Program-made: the position numbers and the translations under genes
In this document: piece by piece, positions 46,136 through 57,999 of the stretch
How the letters are laid out: each line of letters starts with the position of its first letter
Numbering within the stretch: position 1 is the stretch's first letter
Assembly: GCA_951230915.1 (NCBI GenBank)
Contig: OX579640.1
Location: 21,100,981 to 21,164,980 of the forward strand
Reading direction: 5' to 3'
DNA: 64,000 bases
DNA from: Antitrichia curtipendula
Lineage: Eukaryota; Streptophyta; Bryopsida; Hypnales; Leucodontaceae
Notes under the pieces: generated by a model
Databases searched by the model: none
What the model was told of the DNA's origin: nothing
The model's input: only the letters and a program-made list of their open reading frames with translations

Positions 46136-47219
46136 TATTTGGAAAGTTAAACTAATAGAAGGATTTGATTTAGGGAGAAGCCTCACTCATTCAATGTGAC
46201 ATAGGATTCTTCTTCCGAAATAAATGAATGATGAATTCACTTCTTAGTTGCTAAAATTAACATATTTTTATAGATCTTCAATTCAAACAAGAGTTATCAT
46301 TTAAATTTGACTTGGTACCTATTGTATAAGAATTTTGTTAAGAATTTTTGATTGTCAAAGTTTGTAATACAACGTGATAAGAGTCTTTGTTAGAAAACAA
46401 TTTTGTATATTAAGTTTGAATGTTGTGAATTCAATATTTTTTTTAAATCTCAAATTTAGACTATTTTTGTACATAGGAACAAAGACTTGCCCTTCCAATT
46501 ATTAAATTCAACATTGGAATTGCATCAAGATTTATCAACCTCATATTTTAGATTTGATAAAAAAAATTCTTTTGGATTAGTTTTGTGGGTATGTAAAAGA
46601 ATGTGCCCTTTAAATTAATAAATTGAACATTGGATTTTATTAAAATTTACATCAATCATCTTCAATCTATTTTTAAAAAAAATTGGGTTGTTTTAATGGA
46701 TATTTATAGGAATTTGGCATTTTTATTGGTGAATTGAGCATTTGGATTTGCAATGATTTATATTAGCCACATTCTTTTTATTCTATTTATATTTCTTTTA
46801 GATTATTTATGTATGGTGATATAATTTTATTCTTCTTCAATTTTTTAAAATCAATTAGATTTATTTTAATAACTACATAGAAGGATTTCGATGGTAATTT
46901 AACATTGGGAATACATGGCTTATATGAAATTACAAGCCAAATGTTAAAGTTAGTTATGTATTTAGAAAACCTTTACATTTAGGCACATAAGTATTTAAGG
47001 ACAATTTTAATAATATTGCTATATGATTGTTGGGAACCCTATGCAACTCCAATGTTCCATTTGTCCATTACAATAGCAAAACCTAGTATGTAGACTAAAA
47101 AGAAATTGAACGTTTCAAACAAGTTTTATGAATATTCAATGTCTAAATCATCAATATAAAGAGTAAACCTTTAAAAAAAATTAAAGAAAATTAAAGAAAA
47201 GAAGAATGTAGTTCCTATT
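46136..47219. other. AT-rich interior without recognised coding
   Basis: Loosely repeated short phrases occur ('ttgaacattgga', 'tttgg'), but no clear tandem period or gene. Confidence 0.4.
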
Positions 47220-47645
47220 TGGAAAATTCATAAATGCATCCTTCAACTTGAATTAAGAAAAAATATGTACCTTATCTTTTGTTATAAATCCAAAAACTTC
47301 TAGCATCTATTTTCAATTTTTTAAAAATTGAAGTGAGTAAGTCAATTTTCATTTTCTGAAATTTCTTTTTTTGCGGGGTGGGTCCTAGTTCGCAAGTGCA
47401 TGGTGAAGGCATGAAGGAGAGGTCCAGGCCCAAGAAGGGAGCAATATGCTTCCACACATGATCTTTGAACTCAAAAAGTAGTTTGGACCCCTTAATGCAG
47501 CCATTGACTTGAAGATATTCCCCTGAAATCAAATTAAAGGCTAACTATATTAATGGGGTACCCCTCTCCATGGAAAAGAAGAATCCCATGACCAAGTTCA
47601 ACTTCTATTTCAACTTCCCCTCATATTGTGGCTGAGGAGTGGAAC
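47220..47645 (+). repeat. 0.4-kb direct repeat, first copy
   Basis: Matches 48557-48965 closely, for example 'gatctttgaactcaaaaagt' and 'ccattgacttgaagatattc'. Both copies end by entering a CGTCC-rich GC island. Confidence 0.85.
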
Positions 47646-47769
47646 GTCCGCACCCTATCCAGGCGTTCGCGTCCCTCCAGGACGTCCGCGTCCCTGCGTC
47701 CGCGCTCTATGCAGGTGTCCACGCCCTGACCTGTGTGTATGTGAGGAAACGTATCCAAGTGACAGACCT

Positions 47770-47902
47770 GAAATCCCTCCAAGCCAAGTTTGAACTCCCT
47801 CCAAGCCAAGGTTGAACTAACTTCAAGAAAGTTCGAACTCCCTCCAAGCCAAATTTGAACTTTTTCCATGACAAACTTGAACTCGCGAACTCACAAACTT
47901 GA
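47770..47902 (+). repeat. 22-bp minisatellite, six units
   Basis: Units of the form gaactccctccaagccaagt plus two bases recur every 22 bases (one unit has 21). The last two units are more diverged. Confidence 0.85.
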
Positions 47903-47929
47903 ACACAAAAATATCTTAAGTAGTGCTTC

Positions 47930-48480
47930 ATTGCAATCCTAAACACTCTAATAGCCCCTTACCAAAAAAAAATGTTGAAGGTGAATTCGACAAAAATCTT
48001 AACAGGTATTTCATCTCAATTTCAAAGCCTTCTCCGATTCCATTACCAAAAAGTACCGTTGAACTTGAATTCCAAAATAACTTAAGTGATATTTGATTTC
48101 TATTCCAAACCCTTCTAGGATCATCCCATTGCATAAATTAAATTTTCAAGTTGAATGATTGAATTCCAAAATAACATGACTAGTATTTAATTTCAATCCC
48201 CAAGACCCAAAACGGTTTGGTATCCCTATTACAAAAATATACCGTTGAACTTGAATTCCAAAATAACTTAAGTGGTATTTGATTTCTATCCCAAACCCTT
48301 CTAGGATCACCATTTTAAGAATACACCGTTGAAGTTTTGAAGACCCATACCCTTGTAGCTTCTTTTTGCAAAAACAAATCCTTCTAATATATTTCAATGC
48401 ATTATAATTTTAATTTGATTTCAATCCAAAACCTTGTAGCTATTTATTTCCAAAATAAAACCTTCAGCAAAAAGCCAAAA
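47930..48480 (+). repeat. Degenerate tandem repeat of roughly 100-200 bp period
   Basis: The blocks 'ttgaattccaaaataac' and 'accgttgaacttgaattcc' recur several times (near 48060, 48165, 48245), with 'ccaaacccttctaggatca' at 48105 and 48291. The arrangement is irregular. Confidence 0.6.
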
Positions 48481-48556
48481 AATTATAAGTTGGTTATGAT
48501 TTGATTTGTAAATTCCAAATCCTAAATTCCAAATAGGTTCTAATTAGAAGAATAAA

Positions 48557-48965
48557 AAATCAATCCTTAAATTTGAATATAAACAAATATGTATCTTGTC
48601 TTTTATTAGGACTCCACCCCCTTTGGGATTTTACTCATACAAATTTTATCCTTCTTGTTTGCAAGTTCATTTTCATTTTCAAAATTATTATTTTTTGGAT
48701 GAGTCCTAGTTTGCAAGTGTATGGTGAAGGCATGAAGGAGAGGTCTGGGCCCAAGAAGGGAGCAACATGCTTCCTCACATGATCTTTGAACTCAAAAAGT
48801 AGTTGGACCCTTTAATGCAGCCATTGACTTGAAGATATTCCCCTGAAATCAAATTAAAGGCTAGCTGCATTAATGGGTTTCCCCTCTCCATGGAAAAGAT
48901 GAATCCCATGACCAAGTTCAACTTCTATTTCAACTTCCCCCCCATACTATGGCTGAAGAGTGGGA
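48557..48965 (+). repeat. 0.4-kb direct repeat, second copy
   Basis: See the partner at 47220-47645. Differences are scattered substitutions and small indels. Confidence 0.85.
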
Positions 48966-49296
48966 TGTCTGTGCCTTGTCCAGGCGTCCACGCCGAGACG
49001 TCCGCGCCTTGACCAAGCGTTCCCGCCTTGACCAAGCGTTCCCACCTTGATCAAACGTCCATGCCGAGACGTCTACGCCCTATAAAGTCCCCGCCCTGAC
49101 GATGACATCCCCGCCCTGACTTTCACGTCCGCGCCTTGATTCCAGCGTGGACCGCTACCGTGAAAGCGAGTTGTCATTTGGAAAATTGGAAAAATGAAAG
49201 GCATCCGGGCTATCCGAGACGTCCAGTTTTTGGGTCCGATTCGCCCGTCCGTCCGTCCTGTCCGATCATCTCGACCCGTCCACTATGACAACCTTG

Positions 49297-49530
49297 CTTA
49301 CATAGAAGAGATGCAGATGTACAAACGATACTGGATTTATCACGTAAATAGGAGGAATATGCGGTTGGTCGAATAGCTCAAGCCATCAACAATGGTTGCA
49401 TGTCAACGGCCTACGTGAGCTTGCATCGGAAAAATGAAGGACAAACCCGATTTAGTCATGAGGATTTGGCAAAGATCTTTCACCTTTACTTGGAGCACCT
49501 TTGTAATTCGGTGATCGATTCTTGAGGTAG
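49297..49530 (+). pseudogene. Short coding-like remnant, unrecognised
   Basis: Immediately outside the inverted end, two consecutive plus-strand frames (one ending near 49376, the next about 49372-49522 containing TAYVSLHRKNEGQTRFSHED) are open for 20-50 codons with protein-like composition. The family is not recognised. It may be what the 4-kb unit inserted into, or part of the adjacent relic. Confidence 0.25.
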
Positions 49531-50228
49531 CTTGTCCGAAATCATCCACCGGTTTACCAATAATTACAATTGGCCTATTCCGGATGAATACTTCCGCCAC
49601 TCATATTTGTGTCTATGATGTAAGCAGACTACATAGAACTATAGAAGTATTATGTAAATGTAAAGGCGAGTACATAAATTTGCATGATTGTGTGCAAACT
49701 ATCTAGTATATATATGCACCATCAATGTATGTCAATATATGTGCACCCTTATAATTGTTATAAAGTTTTGAAATGTTTGTGTGTTTTGAAACTTCCAATG
49801 TCTAATGTCTACCATCTATTTATGCATTCGTCATATGTTTTGCTTGGAATCCTTGGATGAGAAGTGCAATGCAACAATTATTGTTGATGGATGTTAGCTT
49901 GGTATGGTTGGGTACAAAATTTTTTATAATCAATGTTGTACGTATATAATGATAATAGACATCCATTGTATGCAAATATTTTTATATAATGAAAAACAAT
50001 ACAGTTGATACTTGAACAATATCGCTAAGATGATACCAAGTATCAACCTCCAAATACATTTTAGTAGAATATTTATATATCAAAGTATATTAGTACGTAA
50101 ATGCTATTTGCCGAGATGCCAATATATTTGTACTATGATTGTCACACTCGATAATCCCATGGCAAAAGATTCCAAGGCCCACTTGATTGTGTGACACCGA
50201 CTAAAATATTTCTATCTACTTTACTCAG

Positions 50229-51312
50229 AATCTGAATGGATGTCATCTCTACGACTTGGTGGTGCGGAACCAAATCCACAAATGCCAAGATATTGTCCTC
50301 CGTCCCAATTGTATCTATAGTCACTTGGCGCAGCTCCTTGATTGGGATTTCCATAGTAAGGACCTCCAAAAGTTGGAGGAGGAACTATATCACGGTGTTG
50401 AGACCTTCCTTGCCTTAGTTCAATATAACGAGAGCTTGTGTGGCGCTCATATGAACTACCCGTAATAGATCTGGAATAGTATTGGGAGCCTCCTTGACTA
50501 GATCCAAAATCATGTGTAGTTCCATGGCTTCTTTTTGGGTTGTAATAAGTATCTCAGAGGTTGTTAGCGTAGTGTAAGACCCTTTGAGCATTTTGTGAGC
50601 CAGATGCAATACAATCATGTTGGTAGGATGTATCACGCCCGTGTTGTGGGCCCCGATCCTCCATGCTTCTACGCATAGCTTCTTGCATTTGTTGATTGAA
50701 CTTGATGTCTTCCCGAGCTTCTTGACGCTCATGCCTCACTCCAATTGTCACGGGTGCTGGATTGTCTTCTACATCATTGTCATCCAACCATTCATCCTCA
50801 GCATCCGGCAATACAACCGGTAGAAATCCAAACTACCCTCGATTGGACCACATTCGCATACAATCGCTCGGTTGAGTCCAACTCGTATAGAAAACAGCGT
50901 CAGTGCGATTCATATTGTCAACATTTTTCCGTAAATTGTGCGCCAGTCTACATCTTTGTGGAGTACAATCTCTGCCCACAAACTATAGCCATATTGAAAT
51001 AATTCATGACATTTGGTTTGGAGTCATGCAACTCAGTCGACCGCGTTACTTCCTCGTATCGGTAAACAAAGTGTTTGCTCTCACACATAGAAATTTGTCC
51101 TTCCTAGCGCCGAACTTGCACGTCTGCTTGTTCTTGTGACCACATTTTGGAGAGGTGCGTCATTTTGACGTACTTTTTGCACATTGTGCAGTACCAAACC
51201 TTCTTGGGCTCTTCTTCCCATCCAGATTCAACTACACACATTGAATTTGCCCAATCTTCCCAGTTCATGCTCTGGGATCTGCCCTTCTTATTAGACTTTG
51301 ATCTTTTATCTT
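50229..51312 (-). pseudogene. Decayed transposase-like gene, core missing
   Basis: On the minus strand, 51312-51118 reads an open frame with a CTMCKKYVKMTHLSK zinc-finger-like motif after a Trp-rich acidic lead, reminiscent of BED-type fingers of hAT proteins. Further on, 50830-50229 reads an acidic/Arg-rich segment (VTIGVRHERQEAREDIKFNQ) and, after an in-frame TGA near 50554, a Ser/Gly/Tyr-rich tail with FGGPYYGNPNQG ending DIHSDSE and a stop. Such tails follow the dimerisation region in plant hAT-like proteins. The catalytic middle is absent or unrecognisable in the 290 bp between. The assignment to a transposase is inference. Confidence 0.4.
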
Positions 51313-51479
51313 AAGGCATGATAACCTTGATTAAAATGAAATGATTTGATGATGAAGTTCACATGAATGTTTAAAACAACTGAACAAAATATTTGACACT
51401 TGCCAATGAAACGGGGTGAAGTTATTAACGAGGTCTTCAAAACCAAGTAGTCACCAAAATAATTTGGTGCAATTTAGTA

Positions 51480-52026
51480 TCCGAGCACAATTGTTCATTC
51501 ACCAAAACGGAAGGGGCGCGCAGAGCCACACAAAGGCACCGGATCACCCACTCCGCAAGGGAAACGATTGTGAAAAATAAGTTGTCCGCCACGCTATTTA
51601 TGGAGTCCAAAGGCGGACCAAGCAATGCAGACACGTACGTGCGAATCGGACGCCCCAGAATCGGGCGGGCAAATCACACGGACAGAAATTGGCGTCCCCT
51701 GGATCGCACAGCCACCGTCGAAGGCGGTTGCACTGACGGACGGAGGTAGCGGATGGGAGCACGGACGGTCAATTGGACCATCGGGCGGGCAAGCGGACGC
51801 CCGGTCGGACCTTCAAGCCCCTCGTCCGTCCGCGCAATCCCGTCCGCCCGACAGTCCACGCGCCCAATGGTGTGTCCGCCTGATAGTCCAGAGCCCAATA
51901 GCCCGTCCGCGCAACACCCCATCTGACCGTCCACTGGATGGTCAACCCTGAAAACCATATATGTCAAAAGACGTCTGGAGGTCAGCGCCCACGTCCGTAG
52001 GACGTCCGGACATCCTGTCAACCTTG
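51480..52026. repeat. GGACG/CGTCC-rich GC island with two CARGGTTG-type ends
   Basis: A strongly GC-rich island of cggacg and cgtccg words in AT-rich DNA. GGTCAACCCTG (ending 51950) and TGTCAACCTTG (ending 52026) are inverse forms of CARGGTTGWC, the same terminus as at 45303 and 49296. Long open frames on both strands here are a consequence of high GC and lack domains. Confidence 0.5.
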
Positions 52027-52282
52027 ATACCATAGCCATACAATATACTGGATCAATCATTTTACACAAAAGAAAAATAGAAAATAATCAACCATTCCCA
52101 ACAAAATAAGGAATGTATAAAAACAAAAACAAAAAACGAAAAGGAAGAGGTAGTGACAAAAATCACTTTTTATTAGTGTTAACATTGAATGTAAACACTT
52201 GTCTCAGATTGGGAGGATGGGTCCGGTTGGTTGGAACATTTCCTGCCGTATTTGAACTCTCTAGCAGCACAAGTCATGTTTA

Positions 52283-52385
52283 CCATACTAACGCTCAAAC
52301 AGGCCCAACAGGAATTGAACCTAGACCACTTAAATCATGATACATAGCTCCTCTCCAACCAACCTCTGAACTCATGACTTGGCGA
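52283..52385 (-). ncRNA. tRNA-like SINE head (candidate)
   Basis: Read on the minus strand, GGTTCAATTCC (inverse of 52311-52321) matches the pol III B box. TTGGTTGGAGAGG lies about 35 bases upstream of it and resembles an A box. This spacing is typical of tRNA-derived SINEs. No complete cloverleaf or target duplication was established. Confidence 0.4.
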
Positions 52386-52960
52386 CCCTCTACCACCTCA
52401 CATTGTATTTATACTTTACATTTACCCAATCACCTTATATTGGTTGTTGTTATTTGGTTACTGATAACTAAAGTGTCTATTCTCAAAAGGGGAGAGTAGT
52501 TTTGAAACAATGGCCTTTGATCCGGTGGACACTGACCCATTGTCATTACAAACAGACACTTTATTCACGCCGGCCTTCTTTGAAGACCGGAGTTTATATA
52601 TATTACAATTCTAAATTATCGATGTCATTTTCTCTCTTTGGGTGCGCCGGTTGCTAATAAGCTTGACTGTACGTTGAAAATTTTCCAGGGTTTTTTACTT
52701 GAGTATATGTCCAGAGCAAATATTGGAACCACCTTCCGCCATAGCTAGCCATCCGCTTAAGTATTGCTTGCATTTTGTAAGATTCTAGTAGGTTTGTTTA
52801 TTGGCAACCATGGCGTCCATAGTGTCTATGATGTCACGTGCAATTATGGCCAAGTTGCACAGGAACATAGACGTTAAGGTCACAGCGAAAGAGTATTCTT
52901 CAATGAACACATTATATTTGCCACGTGAATCCAAGTTTCAATGCAACTTGGTATCCAAGG
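52386..52960. other. Intergenic DNA
   Basis: Mixed composition with no recognised gene. The 67-codon frame at 52801 ends in an Asp/Gly run (gatggcgatgacgatggc) that looks like simple sequence. Confidence 0.35.
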
Positions 52961-52999
52961 GCAGCAGTGACGATGGCGATGACGATGGCGCCCAAGAAG

Positions 53000-54060
53000 G
53001 ATGATTTGCAACCTGGCGTGCAAGCACAGCATGTACAAACTGGGCGCTGGCCCCCAACCGATCCTATGCCCTTCTAAAGCTTCCAAAGGCGCTTGTGGTT
53101 CTAAAGAGAATTTTGAAGGGAAAAAGTAGTAGCGATGGTCGCCTCTTTGTTGTATTCTTTGTGAACGATTTGAAGATTTCCAAGACATTTGGTAAGTTGT
53201 AATTCTTTCTCATAAGTAGCTTCTTATTTTGTAGCTTGATGTAGAATTGATTTTGATTGCTTATAATTGATCACTTTTTGTTGCAGTAGAACAATTGTTG
53301 CCGATTGTTGTTCCTACTGTGACAACGGAGCGAGCAGGGTTGTGTTTTATTGAAGCCAGATTATTTGGTGAAGGCATTGTGACGAGAGTGACAGAGGTCC
53401 GAATTGATTCCCTAACCTTAATTGACGTGATTTCTTGCTTAGTTGAATTCCGGAGGAGACACTAGTTAAAACTCATCCAGCCTCCTTTCTCTTGTTCGTA
53501 TTACCCCAAGTTATTAATAAATAATTTGTGGTTTGACACATTCTAGGAGACTGCTGAAATTTTCAAGTACATGATGATTGGCATTGGATTGCCAGCGGTG
53601 ATTAAGCTGGATGCGTGATTGTGATTTTCATTGCTTTATTTATTTTTAGAGGAGCGGATAGCTACATTACGAACACCATTCATAGGAAACACATGTTCCG
53701 ACAGTTGCATTCCGAATTTATACTCCTGAATACCTCTTGGATGAAATGTACCTTGTATTTTATACGAATTTTCTTTATTTTTTCAATCAAAAATTTATAG
53801 TAATTTCCATTTTCACAGGAAGAGTTTATTTTTATTTTTATGGGCTACGATTTGGGAAAGTAATTGGAGATAAGAGAGTGTTCAAGAGACTTTTTTTCGG
53901 GAAACAAGTAGATGCAATTCCATAAGGTCTTACGGATGTGTTGGTGGTGTTAAAGGATTCGGGATAGTTCATCTTTTGAATTTTGAGCATTAGGAATCGA
54001 TTTAGTGCGATTGATTTAGGTCTTGTGGGTGTTTTGTTTGGTCTGAAGTATTCGGGAATC
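53000..54060 (+). pseudogene. Duplicated gene relic, copy 1 (possibly Alba-like)
   Basis: Aligns with 56530-57660 and then, contiguously, with 62090-62240. Two exon-like blocks bounded by AG and GT read VEQLLPIVVPTVTTERAGLC...RLFGEGIVTRVTE (53287-53398) and ETAEIFKYMMIGIGLPAVIK (53548-53620). The pattern GxGIVTRxTETAEIFK faintly recalls the Alba/Rpp20-Rpp25 nucleic-acid-binding fold, but I would not rely on it. The first block differs only conservatively from copy 2. Confidence 0.35.
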
Positions 54061-54073
54061 AAGTGGATACCGT

Positions 54074-54676
54074 GTACTATTTTTGTCTAGAATCTTCATG
54101 ACTATCATTAAATTTTACAATGTGGTTATAGTATTTTGCCAAAAAATTTATGCAAGTGTTCGAATTTCAGTAGGATGTAGGTTATTAGTGGCAATTTATT
54201 TGTATAAAACGTATTTAAAATTGTAAGCATTTATTGTAAGGCAAAAATTATTAGTATCGTGCATGTAATCATTTTATAATCATAGTCATAGTTATAGTAT
54301 ACAATTTCATAAAATATTGACAAATTTGAATTTTTAGAGAGGGATTTGATGATTTGACCTATTTTTTCACCCACTATTTTTGTACTATAATAGGGAGTCA
54401 AATTAATTCAATTAGTGTGTGAAATTTAAACTAATGTGCTCTATGTTGTTGCCACAATCATTGCCACAAAAGTGATGGCTAAGCCCTTTTTGATCTCCTT
54501 TCATATCCATTAATCCATAAAAATAAGAATAAAAGTAATTTTCTAATTTTTTTAATCTATAAAGACTTTAAAATGTCACAAAACAAAGTCCATGCACCCC
54601 TCCTTGTACAAGGCTTTTCAGTGGTATCGAGAATGCAAATAGGAGACGCATGGTTCCGTAGATTTCAATGTAATAA
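54074..54676 (+). repeat. Direct repeat D2 (partner at 38604-39203)
   Basis: See the partner. Adjoins the end of the duplicated gene relic. Confidence 0.65.
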
Positions 54677-56156
54677 ATAAAATGCACCCCTTCTATTTCC
54701 AAAGGATGGAAAAAGAAAAAGACAAAACAAACCCAAAAAATACAAATACAAATAAAACAACAATTGAATCAATGTTAAAGTGTAAGAGAAATACTTAGAG
54801 AGAGTTTCAATAAATAAGTGTATATATATTCAAGTATATATAGAAATCTAAAATTTAGATACAATATAAAAGATAAAGTTTATATTTTAATCTCTACATC
54901 TTTATATAGATGTCGGTCTGTCGGACTCAAAATTATTTTTAAACACTTCTATTTTAATAAGGCTATTTTTCTTTTCTATATATACCATCTAATAGACTGA
55001 TGTATGGAAATTTAAAGATTCTAATGTTTAGTTTTTTATATAGTGTAAAAAGATTTGATTGGCCATCTAGATAATTCTTGTAAAAATTGAAAGTTACATG
55101 TTTTGAAAGCAATCGTAGCCAAAATTCTTTCACAAATGAATGTATTAGATCCATTTATGAATTCATTTTCGAAAATAAAAAAAACAGAGAGTTTCAAATG
55201 TTTTATTTTGCTTTTTAGATCAACATTTTTGTTGGTATTAGGTTTAGGCAAATCTATCTTAGTACCATTAGCAATATAGTTTTTTCTTTTATATTATATA
55301 TATTGCAATTTAATATTTTCTATAAAATAAAAAAATGTTATTGTTTCATGATGTTATTTTTTTTATGCTTAGAACTAAAGTCTTTAGCATAAATTATTTT
55401 GAAATCAAAATTTGTATTGTAGAATAATTTAAGTTATTTGAAATTCAAATATATATAATGTAGTCATACTTGTTAAACAAAAATATATTGGTTGTCTTCA
55501 TTTCCAAAAAAATTCATACTAGTCTAGTATGGTCCTATGGTTGAATATCCCCCTCCAAAAAATAAAAATAAAAATGATGATACTTTAAATTTATTAATCT
55601 TTGCATGTGAAATGATAATTTCTTATGGTTTTTTATGTCAAAGGGGTTTGTAGACTTGAAGATTTAATCAAACAACTTTCTTGTTCTATAAGTTTTACAC
55701 CCTAAGTTTCATATCCAAAAAATAAGCTATTGTAAAGTTTCATGCAAAAAAACAAAAAAGAAATTATACCTTCAATTTTAATAAAATGAAGGATCTATAA
55801 TAAAGGTTCATTTTACTTTTCATAAAATTAAAAGAACTGTAATGAATTGCTGAAGGAATAAGAAAGTTACTTTCCATTTTGCACAAAAATACTTGAACAT
55901 AAAGAAATTAGTAAAATAATTATGTAACTATAAGTAATTAGGTATGATTTTATAAAGTAGAAGATTCTAAATTTTTTTTGGAATTTTTCAATGTAATTTT
56001 GAGATTTGATTGTCATTGACTTTTTTTACAAAAAGAATACTTGTAGCAATTAAAATAAAAATTCTATCCCAGTAATTCATATAATAAAATCAAAGTTCAT
56101 AAAGAGTGGGTGAATTTTGGCGATTTTTCTCTATAGCAAATACTACTTGGAAGGCC
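54677..56156. other. AT-rich intergenic DNA
   Basis: Very AT-rich, with no coding region, RNA or clear repeat recognised. Confidence 0.45.
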
Positions 56157-56330
56157 TTTAGAGTTGGGACCTTCTAATTGAATGGACGTGGTTGACACAA
56201 CAGACGGGTGGGCGGCTGGTGGACGAACGACCTTGGGAGTTGGGACCCTTTAATTGGACGGACGCGGTAGACACGACGGACAGGTGGGCGATTGATGGAC
56301 GAACAACCTTGGGAGCTGGGACCCACTAAT
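56157..56330 (+). repeat. 76-bp tandem repeat, GGACG-rich
   Basis: Units start near 56157, 56233 and 56309 with variants of ttgggagttgggaccctttaat and contain ggacg words. The third unit is partial and runs into further GC-rich sequence (to about 56530) with the repeated phrases 'gatggagtggacg' (56394, 56496) and 'aatcaagcggatg' (56327, 56469). Confidence 0.75.
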
Positions 56331-56529
56331 CAAGCGGATGGCGGACAGGCGTCATCGGACGGATTGGATGTGGTTCCGCCATTAGATGGAGTGGACGTTG
56401 AATAGTCTACACGGCCACGGTTATTGAAATTGGCGGACGGCAGATCATTTGCCTCATCTTGACCATCCAATCAAGCGGATGCTATCCAGCCGTTGGATGG
56501 AGTGGACGACAAATAGTCTGCCCATTTGC

Positions 56530-57660
56530 GTCTATGGAAGAGGGACAATTTGCAATCTGGCGTGACCTAGTGAGTGCATTAATGTTGGTTGCAAGTACAA
56601 CAATTACGAATTGGATGCTAGCCCCTAGCCGATCTTATGCTTCAATTTTCAAGTATGAGTTTCAAAATGCCCTTCAAAAGCTTCTAAAGACCCTTGTGGT
56701 TCTAAGAAGAATTTTGAAGAGAAAGCACAATGGCGACGGTCGTTGTCCTCTTTGTAAACGACTTGAAGATCTCTAAACTTTTGGTACATAGTAACTCTTC
56801 CTTGTAGGTAGCTACATGTTTTGTGCCTTGAAGTTGGCTTGTAGTAGAATTGATTGATTGCTTATGATAATTGATCATTTTTTGCAATGGAACTATTATT
56901 GCCAATTGCCGTTCGTAGCGTGACACCAGAACGCATGGGCTTGTATTTTCTTGAGGTGAGAATGTTTGGTCAAGGCATTGTGACAAGGGCGATGAAGGTT
57001 TGAATTGATTTTTTAACCTAATTTAGTTGACTTGATTTTTTGCCTAGTCAAATTTAGGGGGAGATATGATTAAGCTCAAATGCAATCGTAGCGCATTTCT
57101 AATTTTGAACCTAGTTAAAACTTGGCCTAGTCCCGTCTCTCTTGTTTGATTCAGTTATCCAAGTTATCAATATCAATTTTTGGCTTGACACAATTGTAGG
57201 AGACCGCTAAAATCTTGAAATACAGGATGATTGGCTTGGATTGCCAACAATGATTAAGCTGGACATATGATCGAGATTCCACTAATTTATTTATTTATAG
57301 ATTTAGAAGAATGCATAGCTACGGCATGAGCACGATTGATAGGAAGCACATGTTCTAATATGATACAAACAATTGCATTCCTGGTTGCATTAGTGAATGA
57401 ATGAGGCTGTTAGTAGAATCCATCTATGTTTGAACCTCTATGTATACTGCCAAATACCTCTCAAATTAAGTGTACTTTGTATTTGAGCTGAATTTCCTTC
57501 ATTTTTTCAATAAAAAATTCATAGCAATTTCCATTCTTACAAGAAGAGTTTTTTTTTTTTTTTTCATGGACTAAGATTTGGCAAAGTAATTGGGGATTAG
57601 AAAGTGTGTTTAGAAGAATTTTTTTGAAAGTTTAATGTCGGGAAACAAGTTGATGTGATT
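56530..57660 (+). pseudogene. Duplicated gene relic, copy 2 (left part)
   Basis: Paralogue of 53000-53930. The block at 56884-56995 reads LLPIAVRSVTPERMGLYFLE; the next block (57200-57270) carries a small deletion that breaks the frame after KYRMIGL. It contains a run of T at 57547-57562. Its right-hand continuation is displaced to 62090 by about 4.4 kb that includes the IFT121 pseudogene. Confidence 0.45.
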
Positions 57661-57999
57661 TGTCTAGTGATGAGAAAGGCCTCATCATCATGTGGATGCT
57701 ACACAAGGTACTTCCAATATAATAGCAACTCTCTATCTTTAGTTTGCAAACAGAATTGTAGTCAAAGTTTTAGGCCTTGAAATTTTGCATTGCACGCTTA
57801 CCTTGAGGATAAGTTGTACATTCAAATTTTATTGGTTTCATATCTATATTTAAGATTATGTAGTAGATTACAAGTGCAATTAGGGAAGATTAGAATCATG
57901 GTTCTAATTTTCCTCTCAAGCTTTGAGATTCTTGCCACATGAGCTCCATCCTGCCATTGACATTATGATTGAGTTTCGTTGTGTGTATAGGGTATGTAG

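Larger units (their letters stand above)
45303..49296. mobile_element. 4-kb unit bounded by inverted CARGGTTGTCATAGTGG ends
   Basis: The left end CAGGGTTGTCATAGTGGACG at 45303 and the right end, read inverted, CAAGGTTGTCATAGTGGACG at 49296 match for about 20 bases and then continue as GGACGG-rich sequence. The CARGG start resembles hAT-type termini, but the flanking 8-mers (gcaacacc and cttacata) do not match, so the ends may belong to two insertions. The interior has GC islands of GGACG/CGTCC words at 45450-45560, 45740-45945, 47640-47740 and 48960-49150. It also has fold-backs, a 22-bp minisatellite and a 0.4-kb direct repeat. No transposase remains inside. Confidence 0.55.

Noticed and set aside
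51625..52069. Opposed 108- and 131-codon frames rich in Pro/Arg/Asp
   Set aside because: They lie in the GGACG-rich island, where high GC removes stop codons on both strands; no domain is recognisable.
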